Source of the DNA: Fasciola hepatica
Lineage: Eukaryota > Platyhelminthes > Trematoda > Plagiorchiida > Fasciolidae
DNA: 64,000 nt
Direction: 5' to 3'
NCBI GenBank assembly: GCA_948099385.1
Contig: CANUEZ040000071.1
Span: 1,364,001-1,428,000 of the forward strand
Part shown: positions 31,588 through 43,568 of the stretch, piece after piece
Layout of the letters: every line of letters begins with the position of its first letter
Position numbering within the stretch: position 1 is the stretch's first letter
Translations under genes and position numbers: made by a program
The notes under the pieces: model-generated
The model's database searches: none
Seen by the model: only the letters and a program-made list of their open reading frames with translations
What the model was told of the DNA's origin: nothing

Positions 31588-33780
31588 CGGACACTAACGC
31601 ATGGAACGAGGTATCCTGAGCTGTTTCACAGCAATCACGCTTATGCTTTGGGTTATGTAACGGTTCGGGCTAGCCATTGCTTTGAGGCTCGAAGGTTCTA
31701 TCCAGAACGAGTGAAGCTTATCAGCTGGCGAATCGACCATTGAATTGCTGGTCAGTTTTCACTCGGACCAGGGCCTCGGCGGTTTGGTCGAAGCACACTT
31801 TGTAGGAATAATATTGAGCGATGTAATCAGCATCTCAGCCGACTATTTTTGATAAACAAAAAATTGAATCAAGCAACCAGAGCAACGTTTGTGGAATTGT
31901 TTCACCGCTTCAGTGAAGTTTTAATAAAGTAAAATCAATCAGAGGTGGAACCCAACTGGTAAACCTTCTGTCCAGAGGTTTGTAAGTTGCAGATGAGTCT
32001 GATTTTTGGCGTTGTGAATAGATTGGCAGTCAACTCCAGACCGAGACATAAAACGCAGGTGTCGGACGCACCGGGGGAGGCTAACTACACACTAACTGGG
32101 GTATTATGGCGCCACGAATTCTCCGGGACAAGGCCCACTTGTGGCGTTGTAGGTGGGTCTGGGGGACAAGTGGCACCAAAGCCGGTAACTAATCAGAGGC
32201 TGTTGGCATGTATTGCTAGAGCGGTAATGCGATGAACGTATGCCATCGCTAACCAGGGCAAATTACGTCAGTTGCAACAGAACCAATATTTTAATCCAAC
32301 AGTTTTGACCGAGGGAACTTGGGAAGTAACCCTCTCTAGAGGGTAGTAACAGAATCTCATGTCCAACGTAATCTCCCCGACTACGTTGCAAGATCAAACG
32401 GTTATCGAGAAAACAGAAAAGGACACGTGTACTTCAATAATGGCAACAAAACGCTCCGTTGCTTGACTAAACGTTACAAGTTTAATAAGCGGAAAATATA
32501 TATCGCATATAATTAAACCAACCGCTCGCACTCTCTGACAAATACAATTTGCATAAGCGAGGCCTTAAATGTCAGTTGGAGGTGGAACCCATATCCCCTG
32601 TAACAAGCGCGCTCTTTCCCGACACCACTTAGCTAATAATACTGATGTATTTCTCAGCCATGATCGAGACGCACGCTGTACCGCTTGATCATGGTGTAAC
32701 ACGTTACTCAATAGGATGAAATATTCACAAATTCTAAGTATGAAAGTCGAGAGTACCAGAGATGGAAAAACAAAGCCAGCAACAGTTTGAATGGATCAAT
32801 CTGATAATGGTTCGCGCGGCGGTTTTGAACCGGTTTCGAATCCGGGCTGGGCACTGGTGCGCGGTGGTGATACCGAAAAATCGTTAACGCAGTGCCAAGG
32901 GCGCTTCACGAACGAGAATGATGCAAGCCAAGGAAACCGGAGGCCCACCAAGGTTCTGCAGCTGGAGTAAATTTTGAGCAGGAGGAAAAGGGGGAAAGAT
33001 TGTAAAGAAGTGTATTCTTGAAAATCAACGCATGCGAAGAGGATAACGATCCATGAAGACAATGCAAACTCCGAATGACGGATTTACCGGAGTTATAATA
33101 AACGGAATGAGTTTTGAAGAAGGGCGGCATGAGACCAATTTTGTGAGAGTGAACACTGGTGGACGTGGGAGAAGCAGCAGACCATAAAAAGGTGAGTTTA
33201 GATTCAGGATCAGTAACATGTACCATTCTGAAATAAGAAAGTGCAACTGGAGGGTCCTCGAGAAGTGGAGAGTCAATTTCCAGCCGGCTACGGTTCGGAG
33301 GAAGGATAAACAGTGGTAACGGATAATAAAGTGGGAAATTTCCGCATGGACTTCAGAGTTATTGTTGAACCTGTTTTGCCTGTTTCAATCCTGCTCATTC
33401 ATGAACACCAGCCTGTGCTACGTTTGAACCCGTTTGACCTTTCTCTAATTCATTTGACGTTGACCACATGATTTCACGGCTACCAGTCCACATGATTCAT
33501 CATCTCTCTCAAGTGTTGCTCGTCTCCGTCACACACACACAAACACACACACACGCTGAACCAACACTCGGTCGATTGACTAGACCTGGACTAGACTGCT
33601 CGATTGAGCACCGAATTCTGATCGGCTGAACCCGGCAGGCATGTTTAATCACGCACATGTACTGATGCATACACACACGCACCCACACAAGATTGTGACC
33701 TGTTCGACCCGTGACTAATCGTGTATTTGCGCGCCTGAGCGAATCCCTGCCCTGATCCCTGGTTGGTCAGAACCATCGAT
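31588..33780. other. Unassigned interval right of BEL-c
   Basis: No gene is supported. A short imperfect hairpin lies at 32,658-32,694: CCATGATCGAG and CTTGATCATGG pair with one mismatch around a 15-base loop. CA-rich tracts lie at 33,527-33,555 and 33,669-33,690. A segment near 32,848, GGTTTCGAATCC, resembles a tRNA B box, but no tRNA fold surrounds it. Confidence 0.5.
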
Positions 33781-34135
33781 CGATTTCCGCCTGGTCGCCT
33801 TTCTGTTCGTTCATGTCCCTTATATGCGCGTTCCTTTCCTTGTCATTGTTAGTTGTGGTCGTTTTGTTAACCTACTTGTTGACTTGTGCCTCGGCCAATT
33901 GGCCATAGAACGTGTTATCCATTCTGAACTGTACGGAACGTTAGTAAACGGTGATTCCCGTGAGGACGCCACGTTTGAGGTTTGTACACTTACCCCTTTG
34001 ATTGAATATTGTTTGCAGTACCGCTAATAAACCTCAGCTAGTTTGATTTGGTTTCTGAGGAGAGCGCGTCACTCCAACTCGGCCTAGACACCGAATAAAG
34101 TTGACTAAAGTTGAGACTCGGACGTACGTATCTAA
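33780..34135 (+). promoter_or_regulatory. LTR-like stretch with two polyadenylation signals
   Basis: The stretch is T-rich at its start, carries a perfect 12-base palindrome GGCCAATTGGCC (33,893-33,904) and has AATAAA at 34,026 and 34,094. A piece near 33,975-34,000 (TTTGAGGTTTGTACAC) resembles the candidate BEL-a LTR near 6,717. It may be a solo LTR. No target-site duplication was found. Confidence 0.3.
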
Positions 34136-34567
34136 CAGTTATTATGATGTTTCACTAACAAATATATATGTATGTGTTGACATATTTGCCTTCAGTGTTA
34201 TTCAGCGTCATTTTTGGTAACGTACGACATTGAGTGCGTAAAGCTCGTCTGGCAGGGCAAAGCATTTGCCGGTCGATCAGTCGAGTGTGGCTGTATATTA
34301 GCGACATGCTCGTGAACTGGAATTGGTGTTGGTTGCGTTAGAAAACGCTGAACGATCTGATAAGCAATCAGGAGTGTTTCCTGTTTTGTGGTTTGCTTTC
34401 AGTCCCAGTTGATATGGTAGGTTCCACTTGAGTCTCTGTCCGTACGAGTCAAATTGGCATCCTTGGTTAGCCAGTTTTGCGACTGAGATAGTAGGTAACA
34501 ACGAGCCTGAAATTAAGGGGGATTGCAGTCTGGATGGGATTCCAGCTGTGGGTTATGATAATCTAAT
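34136..34567. other. Unassigned interval
   Basis: There are short open frames on both strands (34,298-34,501 minus and 34,428-34,649 plus) without a recognisable motif. Nothing else is seen. Confidence 0.5.
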
Positions 34568-34650
34568 AATGAATAATAATAACGGTTTATTTCGGAGACG
34601 TCCGAGGCATGCCAAGAGCATGATCAGCTGTTTACAAGTGATGGAATAAA
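34568..34650 (-). repeat. LINE-type 3' tail, inverted relative to 15,485
   Basis: GAATAATAATAACGGTTTAT, then TTCGGAGACGTCCGAGGCATGC, corresponds to the reverse complement of the tail at 15,485-15,530. The repeat part here is very short. It marks the end of an old minus-strand insertion of the same family. Confidence 0.55.
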
Positions 34651-34949
34651 CAGACGAAACCCTTGAAAATGTGGAAATTAACATGACAGGAGTTGAAAAA
34701 AGGGCTAAGAAAGGGGAGTTACCTGGGAAAGAGGAGCAGATAAAATGCCATTAGTTCCCATGAAGACATTCGCCAACCAAGCGAGCCAAATACGTGGGTT
34801 TTAGACCGCCCCCTTTCGTCAATCACCCCTGCCTATCTTGCTAAATATTTACACACTTATTCCTCAGATATTTCCCAAGATGAACCTGCTAGCAGCTGCA
34901 ACCCCTTCAGAGTCTGACTAAGATACTGGAAAAATCCTTAGAGTTAGGA

Positions 34950-35850
34950 GCCGTTTCCCCTGTGTTGATTGTCAGACACTCTCTCGGAATCAGTACTTCG
35001 ATGTGTTTCGAAGGCATTTGACGCTAGCACAAGGGGCTGTCGCTGAGAATCCTTTCTACCTCTACTGTGAATGTCGCGAGATGCTTAGCACCTACACGGC
35101 CACCACTTGCGAATGAATATAGCACACTGAACACTGAAAGAACCACGCGTTCCTAAACCCCGCTCCAGCGACTAGCTTCCGGGAGTCCAGATCTCCATTC
35201 AATATTACGATTTGATGGGAAGCGATGCATTTAAATTCTGTGATAAATGTTGAGTATAACATCGAATTTTAGATCGCGGTCCTTTTGAGTTGGTTTCACT
35301 GTCACCAAGAGGTGTGTGTGTTTGAACATTTCCAACCATGAAGCTCAACAATACCTTTCGGAAAACATCAGTAGACAGTGAGTGTGGAACTTCGATGTGT
35401 ACCGTTCCCGTGTTCATACATGTGAATAGACAACCATAACGCTTCTCCTCAGTCCTGCCATGCCCAACAAAAAACGGTTCAAAATAATCTACTTGCACCC
35501 ATTCAAGGGTACAACCAAAATTAATCCAGTACTCAGACGGTAAACACGACATTTGTTGTGCATCTGGACATGTTGACTTTAGGCTATAAGGCGAGAACTT
35601 TCCGAGAGCGAGTAGAATAGCAGTAATTCCCTTTAAAATTCAGAATCTTTGACGAATGATTGCTAGAACCTGGTAACGGCCAACAGGGCCGTCCATTTCA
35701 TGACAATATCTAATGATCATCTGAATGAGCGCTCTGGAAGATGGACACGAACAAATCCTTCGTCTAGACATGACAGCCCGTCAGCTGGAATGTGACCCGA
35801 CTTTTGTATACGGCCGTGGGTAACGGAAGTCCCTTGGGTGATTGCCTCGT
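34950..35850 (-). pseudogene. Pao-d integrase, partial
   Basis: The zinc-binding region is seen in shifted frames near 35,730-35,560 (LIQMIIRYCHEMDGPVGRY). The open frame 35,552-35,205 holds WVQVDYFEPFFVGHGRTEEK with the first catalytic Asp, then RYGCLFTCMNTGTVHIEVPH. The second Asp region is lost. Near 35,080-35,010 another frame gives LATFTVEVERILSDSPL, the C-terminal signature. This integrase lies about 5 kb from the RNase H part, on the other side of LINE B. Confidence 0.75.
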
Positions 35851-37299
35851 TTCATCGAGCCGGTTCCGGCGCGAAAACATTCTGTTTATGATAATGATAG
35901 CGGCAAAGGTGTGAAGTTCCAAACCTTGGTCTAGGAACTCGAGCAAAAGGATGATCAAATAGTACACAATCACGCAACAGGGTAAAACATTCACGGATTC
36001 TAAAAGAAGGAGCGCAAATTGCACCAGCAAGGAAACAAATATGGGTGGATTTTGATTGATGCAACCTGATATCAGTTTGAGCGGGAAACACGAGTCGGTT
36101 CCAGAAGTGGCAAGGGAAAGGTCATCAAATAGTGGTCTGAGAAACCGATGAAAGAGGCAGCTTCATGAAGCTAACAGTGTGAGTATTTACGGGAAAGAAG
36201 CACATAGCGACCGTAGAATGCTTACTCTAGTTCACTGAGCAAGGTAAGTTGTGGTGAAGCAAGCGGACTTTGTACAGAATCCCCTGGGAAGAGAAAAATA
36301 ACCATTCGGCTGGTAATGTCGAATAAAGTTTGAGATGGAACATCAGGAAAGCAGCTGACGGTTGACACCAGTGAAGAGAATTTGGAAAGTTGATAGTCAA
36401 GGTAGTTTCTGTTACTGCTGAGTGCGTTATTCATTTCAAGTAAGCCGAGTTAAAGTAGTTGAAAAGTCGGGTAGGCCCAACGGGATCCACGATATTTCAC
36501 GCGAAACATTCATCAGTGATCTACTTTATCAGGTGTGTAAGACTCACTTTGGGTATAATTTCCGGGGTGGGAATTTGGAGTTAAACCTTAAAAAGCTGAA
36601 AGGGAATATAAGAGAATCAACAGCCCGTCTGCTGTGCCAGCTGTCAGTGGTGGTGGCAAAGTGTGATAAAATTTTGTAAGTGAAGGCTATGGGATGCTAA
36701 ATAAATAAACCATCTGCTTAGCAAGAGTACGAGTTTCGGCATCCATAAACAGCTAGCGGTTTTGAGCATGCGTAAAGTAAACGATAACTTTTGAGCTGAG
36801 GAGGGATGCGGGAGGTGGATGGAGGGTGCACGCAAAGCGGGAGAAAACTGAATGTGGAAGATGACAGTGGGTATTTTCGACCCTGATAGGCTGTAGGCCC
36901 CTTCGGACGGTGCTCAGGAAAAAGGTTTGCTCCTCCAAACGAAGTGAGCTGTAGGTGATGGGTCAGTGTGGAGCGGGGCACGATCTAAGAAAACTTGATA
37001 GGCCTCCTTGAGTGGGCTGTAAAGCATCCGGGTCAGAGGTGACGCACCGATAAAAACAAGTCTCATAACGAAAAATCTAGGGGTAGACTGCCCTCCTACT
37101 GGAGCTTTGCTGGTACTCCAGAATCCTATTTCGGTATTGGTGAGGTAGGACTACGTTGAGTAGACTGGGCGGTTAGCATGAACTTTTGTTGTTAATAGGA
37201 TACTGCCAGCGAGGCTACACCATTGTGAGGGCTGGTTCGGTAAAAATGAGGGTCGAGAACTAAGATAAGGCTGGTTCGATGAGGTTCGTGATCAGCAAA
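35851..37299. other. Unassigned interval between Pao-d integrase and LINE B
   Basis: It probably contains the linker between RNase H and integrase of Pao-d and the 3' untranslated end of LINE B, but I could not mark a boundary. A plus-strand open frame of 85 codons at 36,422-36,679 has no known motif. Confidence 0.4.
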
Positions 37300-37423
37300 G
37301 CATCATTTTACACGCGGATGATGTCCTGCATGCTGCTTGCAAGCAACTGCTGTTGGGCAGGTGTGATTAAAAGCTAGAACATTAGCAGGAAAGAATTAGA
37401 ACCGGAAGCCATTTAGGCAACCG

Positions 37424-39298
37424 GTGTTAATGGTTACTGCATTGCTGCCCAGCTGCGAGGCTGTTCCATCTGTGAGATATCTGTTCAAGTACCACTGTAA
37501 CCGGGAAAGGGAGTCAGAGCGACGCACTCCTTCTCGGAATTTGTTCCAGACCTCTCTACATATCATAATAAAAAAGCTCCAACGGAGAGCCTGGCAATTG
37601 GACTGGCGAAATGAAGGTTCTGTGCCTAACAGGATAGATGAAATTCTGTGTGGGGGCTAGTTGGGTGGATGAATATGCACGGTAGTGCAAAAGCCTGTAC
37701 AGGAAGGATAATTTCATCTTAATGCGGCGTAGCCATGGTGGGTCGAGTTGATGGAGCTCACATCTTTGTCGGTGTGAGAGGGTGGCTGATGTACCCATCA
37801 GTCGCCTGGTAGTCAAATATTTTACATGGCGATGGAAGTGGTGTATGGGGCGCGAGAAGTAACAAGAGAGCAGTATTTGAGAAGGACTTGGGATTGGGTA
37901 GTGATGGCAAGCAGTGGGCTTCGGCTGACTCTGAGACATCAAAACATAAACACCTTAGTGCACTCAGTTTTAGCGGTTTCGAAAGAAAACCGCTCAGATA
38001 AGCTCATCGAGCCTAAGTGTGCAGCCCTAGATCGCTAAACTGAGAGTTAAAATGGATGTAGAGACTACTGTTGAACAGGTGATCAACTAAAATACGGCTC
38101 TTGCAGGGAACTATGCTGCTTTTGCAAGTGAAAACTTTCAGTGCTACGTGGGGCACCACCGGCTAAGAAAATTTGGATCGCCTTGTAATTCCTCCAAGGT
38201 GATGATGAGGTTTTCGTTGTCAAAGATATGCAGAAGTTTGATGCCCCTGCAGAAAGGACGGAAGCCCCTCGGCGAATCATAGAGAATATATCATGGTTAT
38301 ATATGGTGAATAAGAGTGGACTCCAGGCACTGGCTTGGACAACATCATTAGTGGTCGATTCAGACGATGATAGGTGATCTCCAATCAGGACCGTCTGTGA
38401 AGGATCGGGCAGCAAAGTGTGAAGCCAGGAGGGCAAAGGGCAGACTGGCCCGAGCAAGTGAGTTCTGGACAAAAGGTGGGCGTGAGGCACTCGATCAAAT
38501 GATTTGGTTATATCACGGAATGCTACGAAGGCCGATTGATTACGACCCATGGAGTTGGTGAGGCTTTTAAAGAAGTCAGAATGACATGAGGTCCAGGAAC
38601 GCTTCTTAAAACATCCATAGTAAAAGCCGTTTTACAGGTTGTTAGAATTCAGAACTTCCCGGATTTAAATTTTATACTGGGCCTCCATGGGCTTGCATAT
38701 AATTGGCATGTGGTTCGTTAGTCGATAGTTTTCCGGATCTTGAGGAAAAGGTTTTTTAAAACATGGAATAATCATCGGGGATTTCTATTGCTTAGGGCTG
38801 ATGCTGTTTAGCGAGAAAAACTTAGAAAGGTTGGGAAGAAACAGATCCATATCAATACCGCCCAGTGGGATAAGTGCGAGAGAAACACCGACCGGGTCTA
38901 GTTTTTCAGGAGCCTGGCCTGGAGGTCAAATGGCCGGTCTCATTGGGATACAAACTGATGAGGGAAAGTCTACCATTAGCAGACCGATAAATTTCAGGGG
39001 TGAAGGAGTGTGAGTTAAAACTGTTAAGCAAGGAGAAAAGTGAACGCTGAACTTTTCCGCGGTGGCCTCAGAAAATTCACCGGCGGGGGATCCAGAAATG
39101 AATAATTTTGGGATATGAGGTGAATGAGATTGTTGACTAGGTAGACTTGCCATTTGTCATGATTTTCGGAGATCATTCCGTGCTTGAGTTTCTCGGTTTG
39201 CGAAGTGTTCTGGCTTTGCAATCAAAAGAGTGCTGCAGGGGTGGAGTACGCGCAGAATAAGGGGGAAGTCACGAGATACGGAGTACCTACTTTGCAAA
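37424..39298 (-). pseudogene. LINE B reverse transcriptase and C-terminal domain
   Basis: The frame 38,550-38,083 carries FVAFRDITKSFDRVPHAHLL (motif A, Asp kept), then WSPLLFTIYNHDIFS. The ADD box that should follow is damaged. After a gap, 37,942-37,556 shows HQLDPPWLRRIKMKLSFLYR and LLHYRAYSSTQLAPTQNF, the usual C-terminal segment with two arginines after a short helix. A final shifted piece near 37,480 has HRWNSLAAG, corresponding to the family's WNSLP end. Confidence 0.8.
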
Positions 39299-40543
39299 TC
39301 AGGTATCCTTCGTTCGACGGGCTGTACAGATTTCTCTCCCCCGAAGGCCCTGGATGGTGCGAGCGCTGAGTTCGGTGAATGGTAGGGTGGATTTATCGTG
39401 GAGAAAGTCAACCGTACTCGGAGAGGTGTGCATTAGGGAGAAATCCCCCTGGCCGAGGGAAAGGCTAGGGTCTGGAGCAAGTGACCCGTTTGCTCGAAAA
39501 ACTAGCCTATCAGATGAAGCTGGGTTTGTGATGTATGATGAAAGCCTGAACTTACGAGCGACTATTTTTTGGCTACTACCCGGAAAGTAGCCCAGGACCT
39601 CAGTAAAATCCACCGAGATTGTGACTGAAGTGGAGGTCCAGAATATTCAATCCTGCAATGGAAGTCGTTACTTTTCGGGCCCACGGTACAAGAAGGATAC
39701 AAGGGAAAAAGTCGAGGTATCCGGTGGTTCCGAAGACTAAAGGCCAGCATATTTTGGGGAAACTGAATCCACCTGCGATGACTTTTGCAGCGCAGGGATA
39801 GTCAGAGGCCAAGCTGAGAGCTTCGATAATGGTATCGAGGTAAAGCGGGTCCTGGAAAGGGTGGCGGCAGACGCATTCTTCTAACATGCTTTCGAGACCG
39901 AAATGCAGCAGTACCCTTACAGAGCTGCCGATTGTATCAAGTAGGGGGTGGTCGGTGAAGTCATTGGGATGGTTTTCCGGAAGTATGTCAAGCAGCCCCC
40001 ACCACGTCTAGTTCGGCGTGGGTTCGAGCATGTGTCTAACCTGGCGATAGAAAGATGCTCAGGTGAGTTATACCCAGTGGGCCATGTTTCGGTTATCACA
40101 TTATTATCAGGGTTTCCTACAGCAGCCCGTGGCATCATGAAGTTAGTGTTACCCGAACGTGAACTAGCATTTATGGGAAGCAGCGAGTATGTTCTGCTAT
40201 CAGATGGTACCATCACTGTCGTGGCACGGTGAAGGAATGTGGACTTATGAGGTGTGTTGGCTGCACCACATGGCGACCTTGTTAGTGGTTGGTATGGCAT
40301 GATTAGAGTCAGCCTCAGAGGATAAGAACCAGGAGGGGGAGGGATGGTTTCTCCACATGTCAATGCGGCGTATTCAGGTGGAGTAGGGCAGGTTTCAGTG
40401 GCTGTTAGAATGCATATATCAGGATTATTTTGAGAGGAGATGTTAGGAGTACGCAATGCAATGTAGTTGGCTTGCGGAGTTTGGAATGTTATCAGAAAAG
40501 TTGCAAGCCACTGGCAATAGGCTGGCACTGGACAGTGGTTCAT
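39299..40543 (-). pseudogene. LINE B endonuclease
   Basis: The open frame 40,543-39,917 ends with NNVITETWPTGYNSPEHLSI, which holds the catalytic-Glu motif (TETW), and TRRGGGCLTYFRKTIP. The frame 39,887-39,600 holds LDTIIEALSLASDYPCAAKV and IAGGFSFPKI, where the family's GDFN motif is altered (Asp to Gly, Asn to Ser). Then NILDLHFSHNLGGFY appears, and the frame 39,613-39,299 starts with GYFPGSSQKIVARKFRLSS, where the SDH triad has become SSQ. It is inactive. Confidence 0.8.
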
Positions 40544-40750
40544 AAAGGCGGAAAAAAGGAGAGATTGCGGGATGTTTTGCTACTGGATGGCGAAGGATTA
40601 CCCGGGAGGGCGTGATAGTGGAATTGTCCTGCTGGTAAAAGGGATGGAGCGGGATGGGAAGTGGTAGGGGACGCTGACGGCTTTGGCGTGGCAGTGGAAC
40701 TGGTGTGATGAAGCATGGGGTCAAGGAAAGGTTAGGAAGTGATGAATTAG

Positions 40751-40999
40751 GCAGAGTCGGCGTCGAAGAACATCTGTGCAGTGATTGCGGGTATCACTCG
40801 TGCGAATGCGTGTGGAGCTGAGACTCTGCTCGGAGAAAATATGATCTGAGAAACTGTCTGGTTTGGAAACAGAAATTGTGGGCACCTGCATTTGTGACAG
40901 CCTCCCAATCCGTCTGTTTGAGTATTATTTTAGCCAGTCCGTCGGAGTGTGATCCGGCGATCTAGGGAGGTTGCCGTCCTGCAAACCAACCCCACTGTG
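40751..40999. other. Junction of LINE B 5' end and Pao-d RNase H end
   Basis: The 5' truncation point of LINE B must lie in or near this interval. No target-site duplication was recognised by eye. Confidence 0.35.
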
Positions 41000-42099
41000 G
41001 CCTTTCAACTGTTCATTATCTCCTGAACTGCTAAAAGAGGCAAGTTGAATAACGTACAACGTCTCCCTTTAGAGATAGTACAAAAATACTAATTGCATCG
41101 TAATGTTCACTCCATACTCCTTGATAAAGTAATCCAGGACGGGGGGCCCTCGAAGTCCGACTGATATGAGCCAAAGATGATTGCACTTCCCCAACAATTG
41201 CATGTTCATCTCCAGCATTTCAAGACACACTGCTATGAGCCCTTGATCCACGGATCCATTGGCTTCCGAGAACCATAGAAACCACGGAATTTATTACCTT
41301 TGCCGACGGCCCCCCTCCTCAGTTCACATCCCTCGAGAAGTCAGGTCTTCCGTGTTCTCTCTTTCTGGCTCATATCTCTATCGAGTGGGAGGTGAACAGG
41401 CACTTAACTTGGACACTATTCGCAAAAAGGTAGCGAGAATTTCTTTATAGTTGTTCTGGCAATGGTGAATTACAATAGAATCAGTTCAAAAATAAACCCC
41501 AATGCCTTCCTAGTCGTTTCTGCTATCCAGACAGCAGCGACAGGGGCATTCGACGGCAACCGTTGTACGGAGGTGGTCTCCAGAGGTGCCACTTGTTGCT
41601 TAGCAAACCCAAGTACATGTCTCGATTCCGGAGCATCCGGCAGAAGCCTATGGTAAGAAGTTGCTCCGCAGCTGATTTCAGATGCATCACAGAATAGATG
41701 CAGTTCAATTTTCGCTCCTGCTCTCAGAACATCGTGCACTCTATCACCAAAGTCTTTTCATTTCGGTCGCTCCCAAAACCTACTTCATTCCCTCTCACTT
41801 TTTCTTCGGTATCTATGCCAAGTGATTCGTCGCAACCGAAAGTTTTGCAGCAAAATTGTCAGGAAAGTTGTTTCGCGTGTCAGATGATCGGATCAGTCCA
41901 ACCCGAAGATCATAGACTGCGGGCATTTGTATCAAAAAAGCTCTTCGCATACTTTGCTGGTCGACAACTGTGGCGTGGTATGGTAGGGAGTCTAAATCAA
42001 TATCATGAGACAAACTAAAGTTCTCACTGTCAGAAATCGGTTTGCGTGAATGTTTCCCATAGCTCTATTCCTTGCATCAACCGCATTGGCATTTCGGTC
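41000..42099 (-). pseudogene. Pao-d peptidase_A17 / RNase H remnant
   Basis: The piece 42,013-41,813 carries SMRRAFLIQMPAVYDLRVGL, where the family has TRRGxLSxxSxxYDPLGL. The piece 41,739-41,470 carries LHLFCDASEISCGATSYHRL, a clear match to the CDAS segment. Shifted frames at about 41,280-41,080 fit the RNase H end (GSMVLGSQWIRGS). The block ends where LINE B and its flanks begin. Confidence 0.75.
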
Positions 42100-43318
42100 T
42101 TCTTGCTCGATACTCGGCCACTTGGTTAGCCTGAATCCACCAGGACTATGTAGATCAGATGATCACTTTACCAAATGTAGCGCTTCCGCGGCATTATCAA
42201 ATAAGTTAAGAACCCTTTAGAACAACTAGTAATGCAGCTGACGAAACCTGACATCTGAACAAAGTGCTCCCTTTCTTCGGGGCAAAGCTCGCATAGAGAT
42301 TGGACGAAACAGCCTGAAAAGGGATACACCACCATTTTTAGTTCCTTCATCCTAATGGCACCTTCTTCGAACCACCAGAGAAACAGAAGAGCACTTTGGC
42401 CTTCCACGGGCATCCATACTTTCGGGAACATAACTTCAGTATCTACACACAAAGCCGCAGGCTCCTGACAAAACCGCAGAGGTATGCCCACCAAACCCGG
42501 AAACAAATTATTATTCAGCAGTGAGTGTGAAATAGAGATTCCCCCTTGGGATATTGCGGCACTTTCAGGAAAACCCAGACGTTCCCTGGCATAAGAGAAT
42601 TCAAGACCGCGTGGTGGGGAGATACCACCTCACCTGCCTATCTACCACGGGCTCCTCCATGGCTTACGCTGCATATCCTCGTTCAACGTAGAGCTTAACT
42701 AGAGCGGTAAACTAAAAGTCGTATTCTGTATTCTTGGGGAGCCTATTTCTCGGCAACCTCAGACGATGATCCCATAGTTTTACGAAATAATTGGTCTTCT
42801 ATGGCAAGGGAAACTAGGATGTCCGCTCACCAGCCCCAACGACCTTTCTAAAACTTCAGTGAACCTTCCGTCCCTTGTACACGGAGAAGTCCCTAGCGGA
42901 TCACGGCCAAGAAATTCCTTAGCTGGGAGCTTTTCGAGGTCAATCTCACTGCCTCACGGGTGGCTTGCTGCACAAGTCCTACAAATGCCCGAAATAATGC
43001 CATCCAACGAACCTCTTACGATCCAGTTTTGTAAGGATAGCCAGCATACGGATCCCCTCTGGGATTCCTTTGCCAATATAAAACTAAGCTCTTCCAAAAA
43101 GGATGTAAACCAATTACAATTCCGGTTACCAGGTCTGGAATGGCTGTTAATTCTTTTCAATGAAACGATACAACTAGAGAGTTTTCTGGCTGGGATAAAA
43201 GCATGAACTCTCGAAGGTGATAGAATGCTTTCGAGGCTTTTCATTCTGCTTACCTCTCTTCCATTCAAAGACTTCAAATAAGGCGTTTTTCTTTCAAAGC
43301 TCTGCACTACATTCCCGA
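42100..43318 (-). pseudogene. Pao-d reverse transcriptase remnant
   Basis: The open frame 42,506-42,168 shows FPGLVGIPLRFCQEPAALCV, continued by DTEVMFPKVWMPVEG. This is the motif A region with its Asp kept, and SALLFLWW follows, the conserved FLWW after motif A. Upstream, frames near 42,700-42,560 show pieces of the WYLPHH region, and downstream near 42,150 a GGFRLT-like end. The catalytic YxDD box is not recognisable. Confidence 0.7.
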
Positions 43319-43568
43319 GGTGAGTACTTAGAGATGGCCCTAGCCGCCTCCGGATAAACTAAAACTTCAGTTAAATCGCGAGACATGAGTGCGGCACCCG
43401 AGCCGTAGTAGATTAAGGCACCAGTGCGTGACTTCCAGTCTAACGTCGAGACCCGTGGGTAACAGCTGATAGGTAGCGTCGAGGAAAGGAGCCTTGTTCA
43501 TCTCATGTAATTGATGTTGTCAGCGATGGTTATTCCCCCTCATCCACGACTCACTCAAATGACATCTA
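43319..43568 (-). pseudogene. Pao-d protease remnant
   Basis: In one minus-strand frame the segment reads STLDWKSRTGALIYYGSGAA, followed by LMSRDLTEVL. The retropepsin motif is expected at ALIDSGS; here both the Asp and the Ser are replaced by Tyr (ALIYYGSG). It would be inactive. Stops occur on both sides. Confidence 0.55.

Larger units (their letters stand above)
37300..40750 (-). mobile_element. LINE B: degraded APE-type LINE inserted in Pao-d
   Basis: It reads on the minus strand: the proline-rich start of ORF2 (40.75-40.1 kb), endonuclease (40.1-39.3), reverse transcriptase (about 39.2-38.08) and C-terminal domain (37.94-37.42). There is no ORF1, so it is 5'-truncated, as is common for LINE insertions. 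It is the same family as LINE A and LINE C. The plus strand is again G-rich. Confidence 0.8.

Noticed and set aside
32815..32890. tRNA-like B box (GGTTTCGAATCC) near 32,848
   Set aside because: No cloverleaf can be drawn around it: the T stem is only four pairs with an eight-base loop, and there is no matching acceptor stem.
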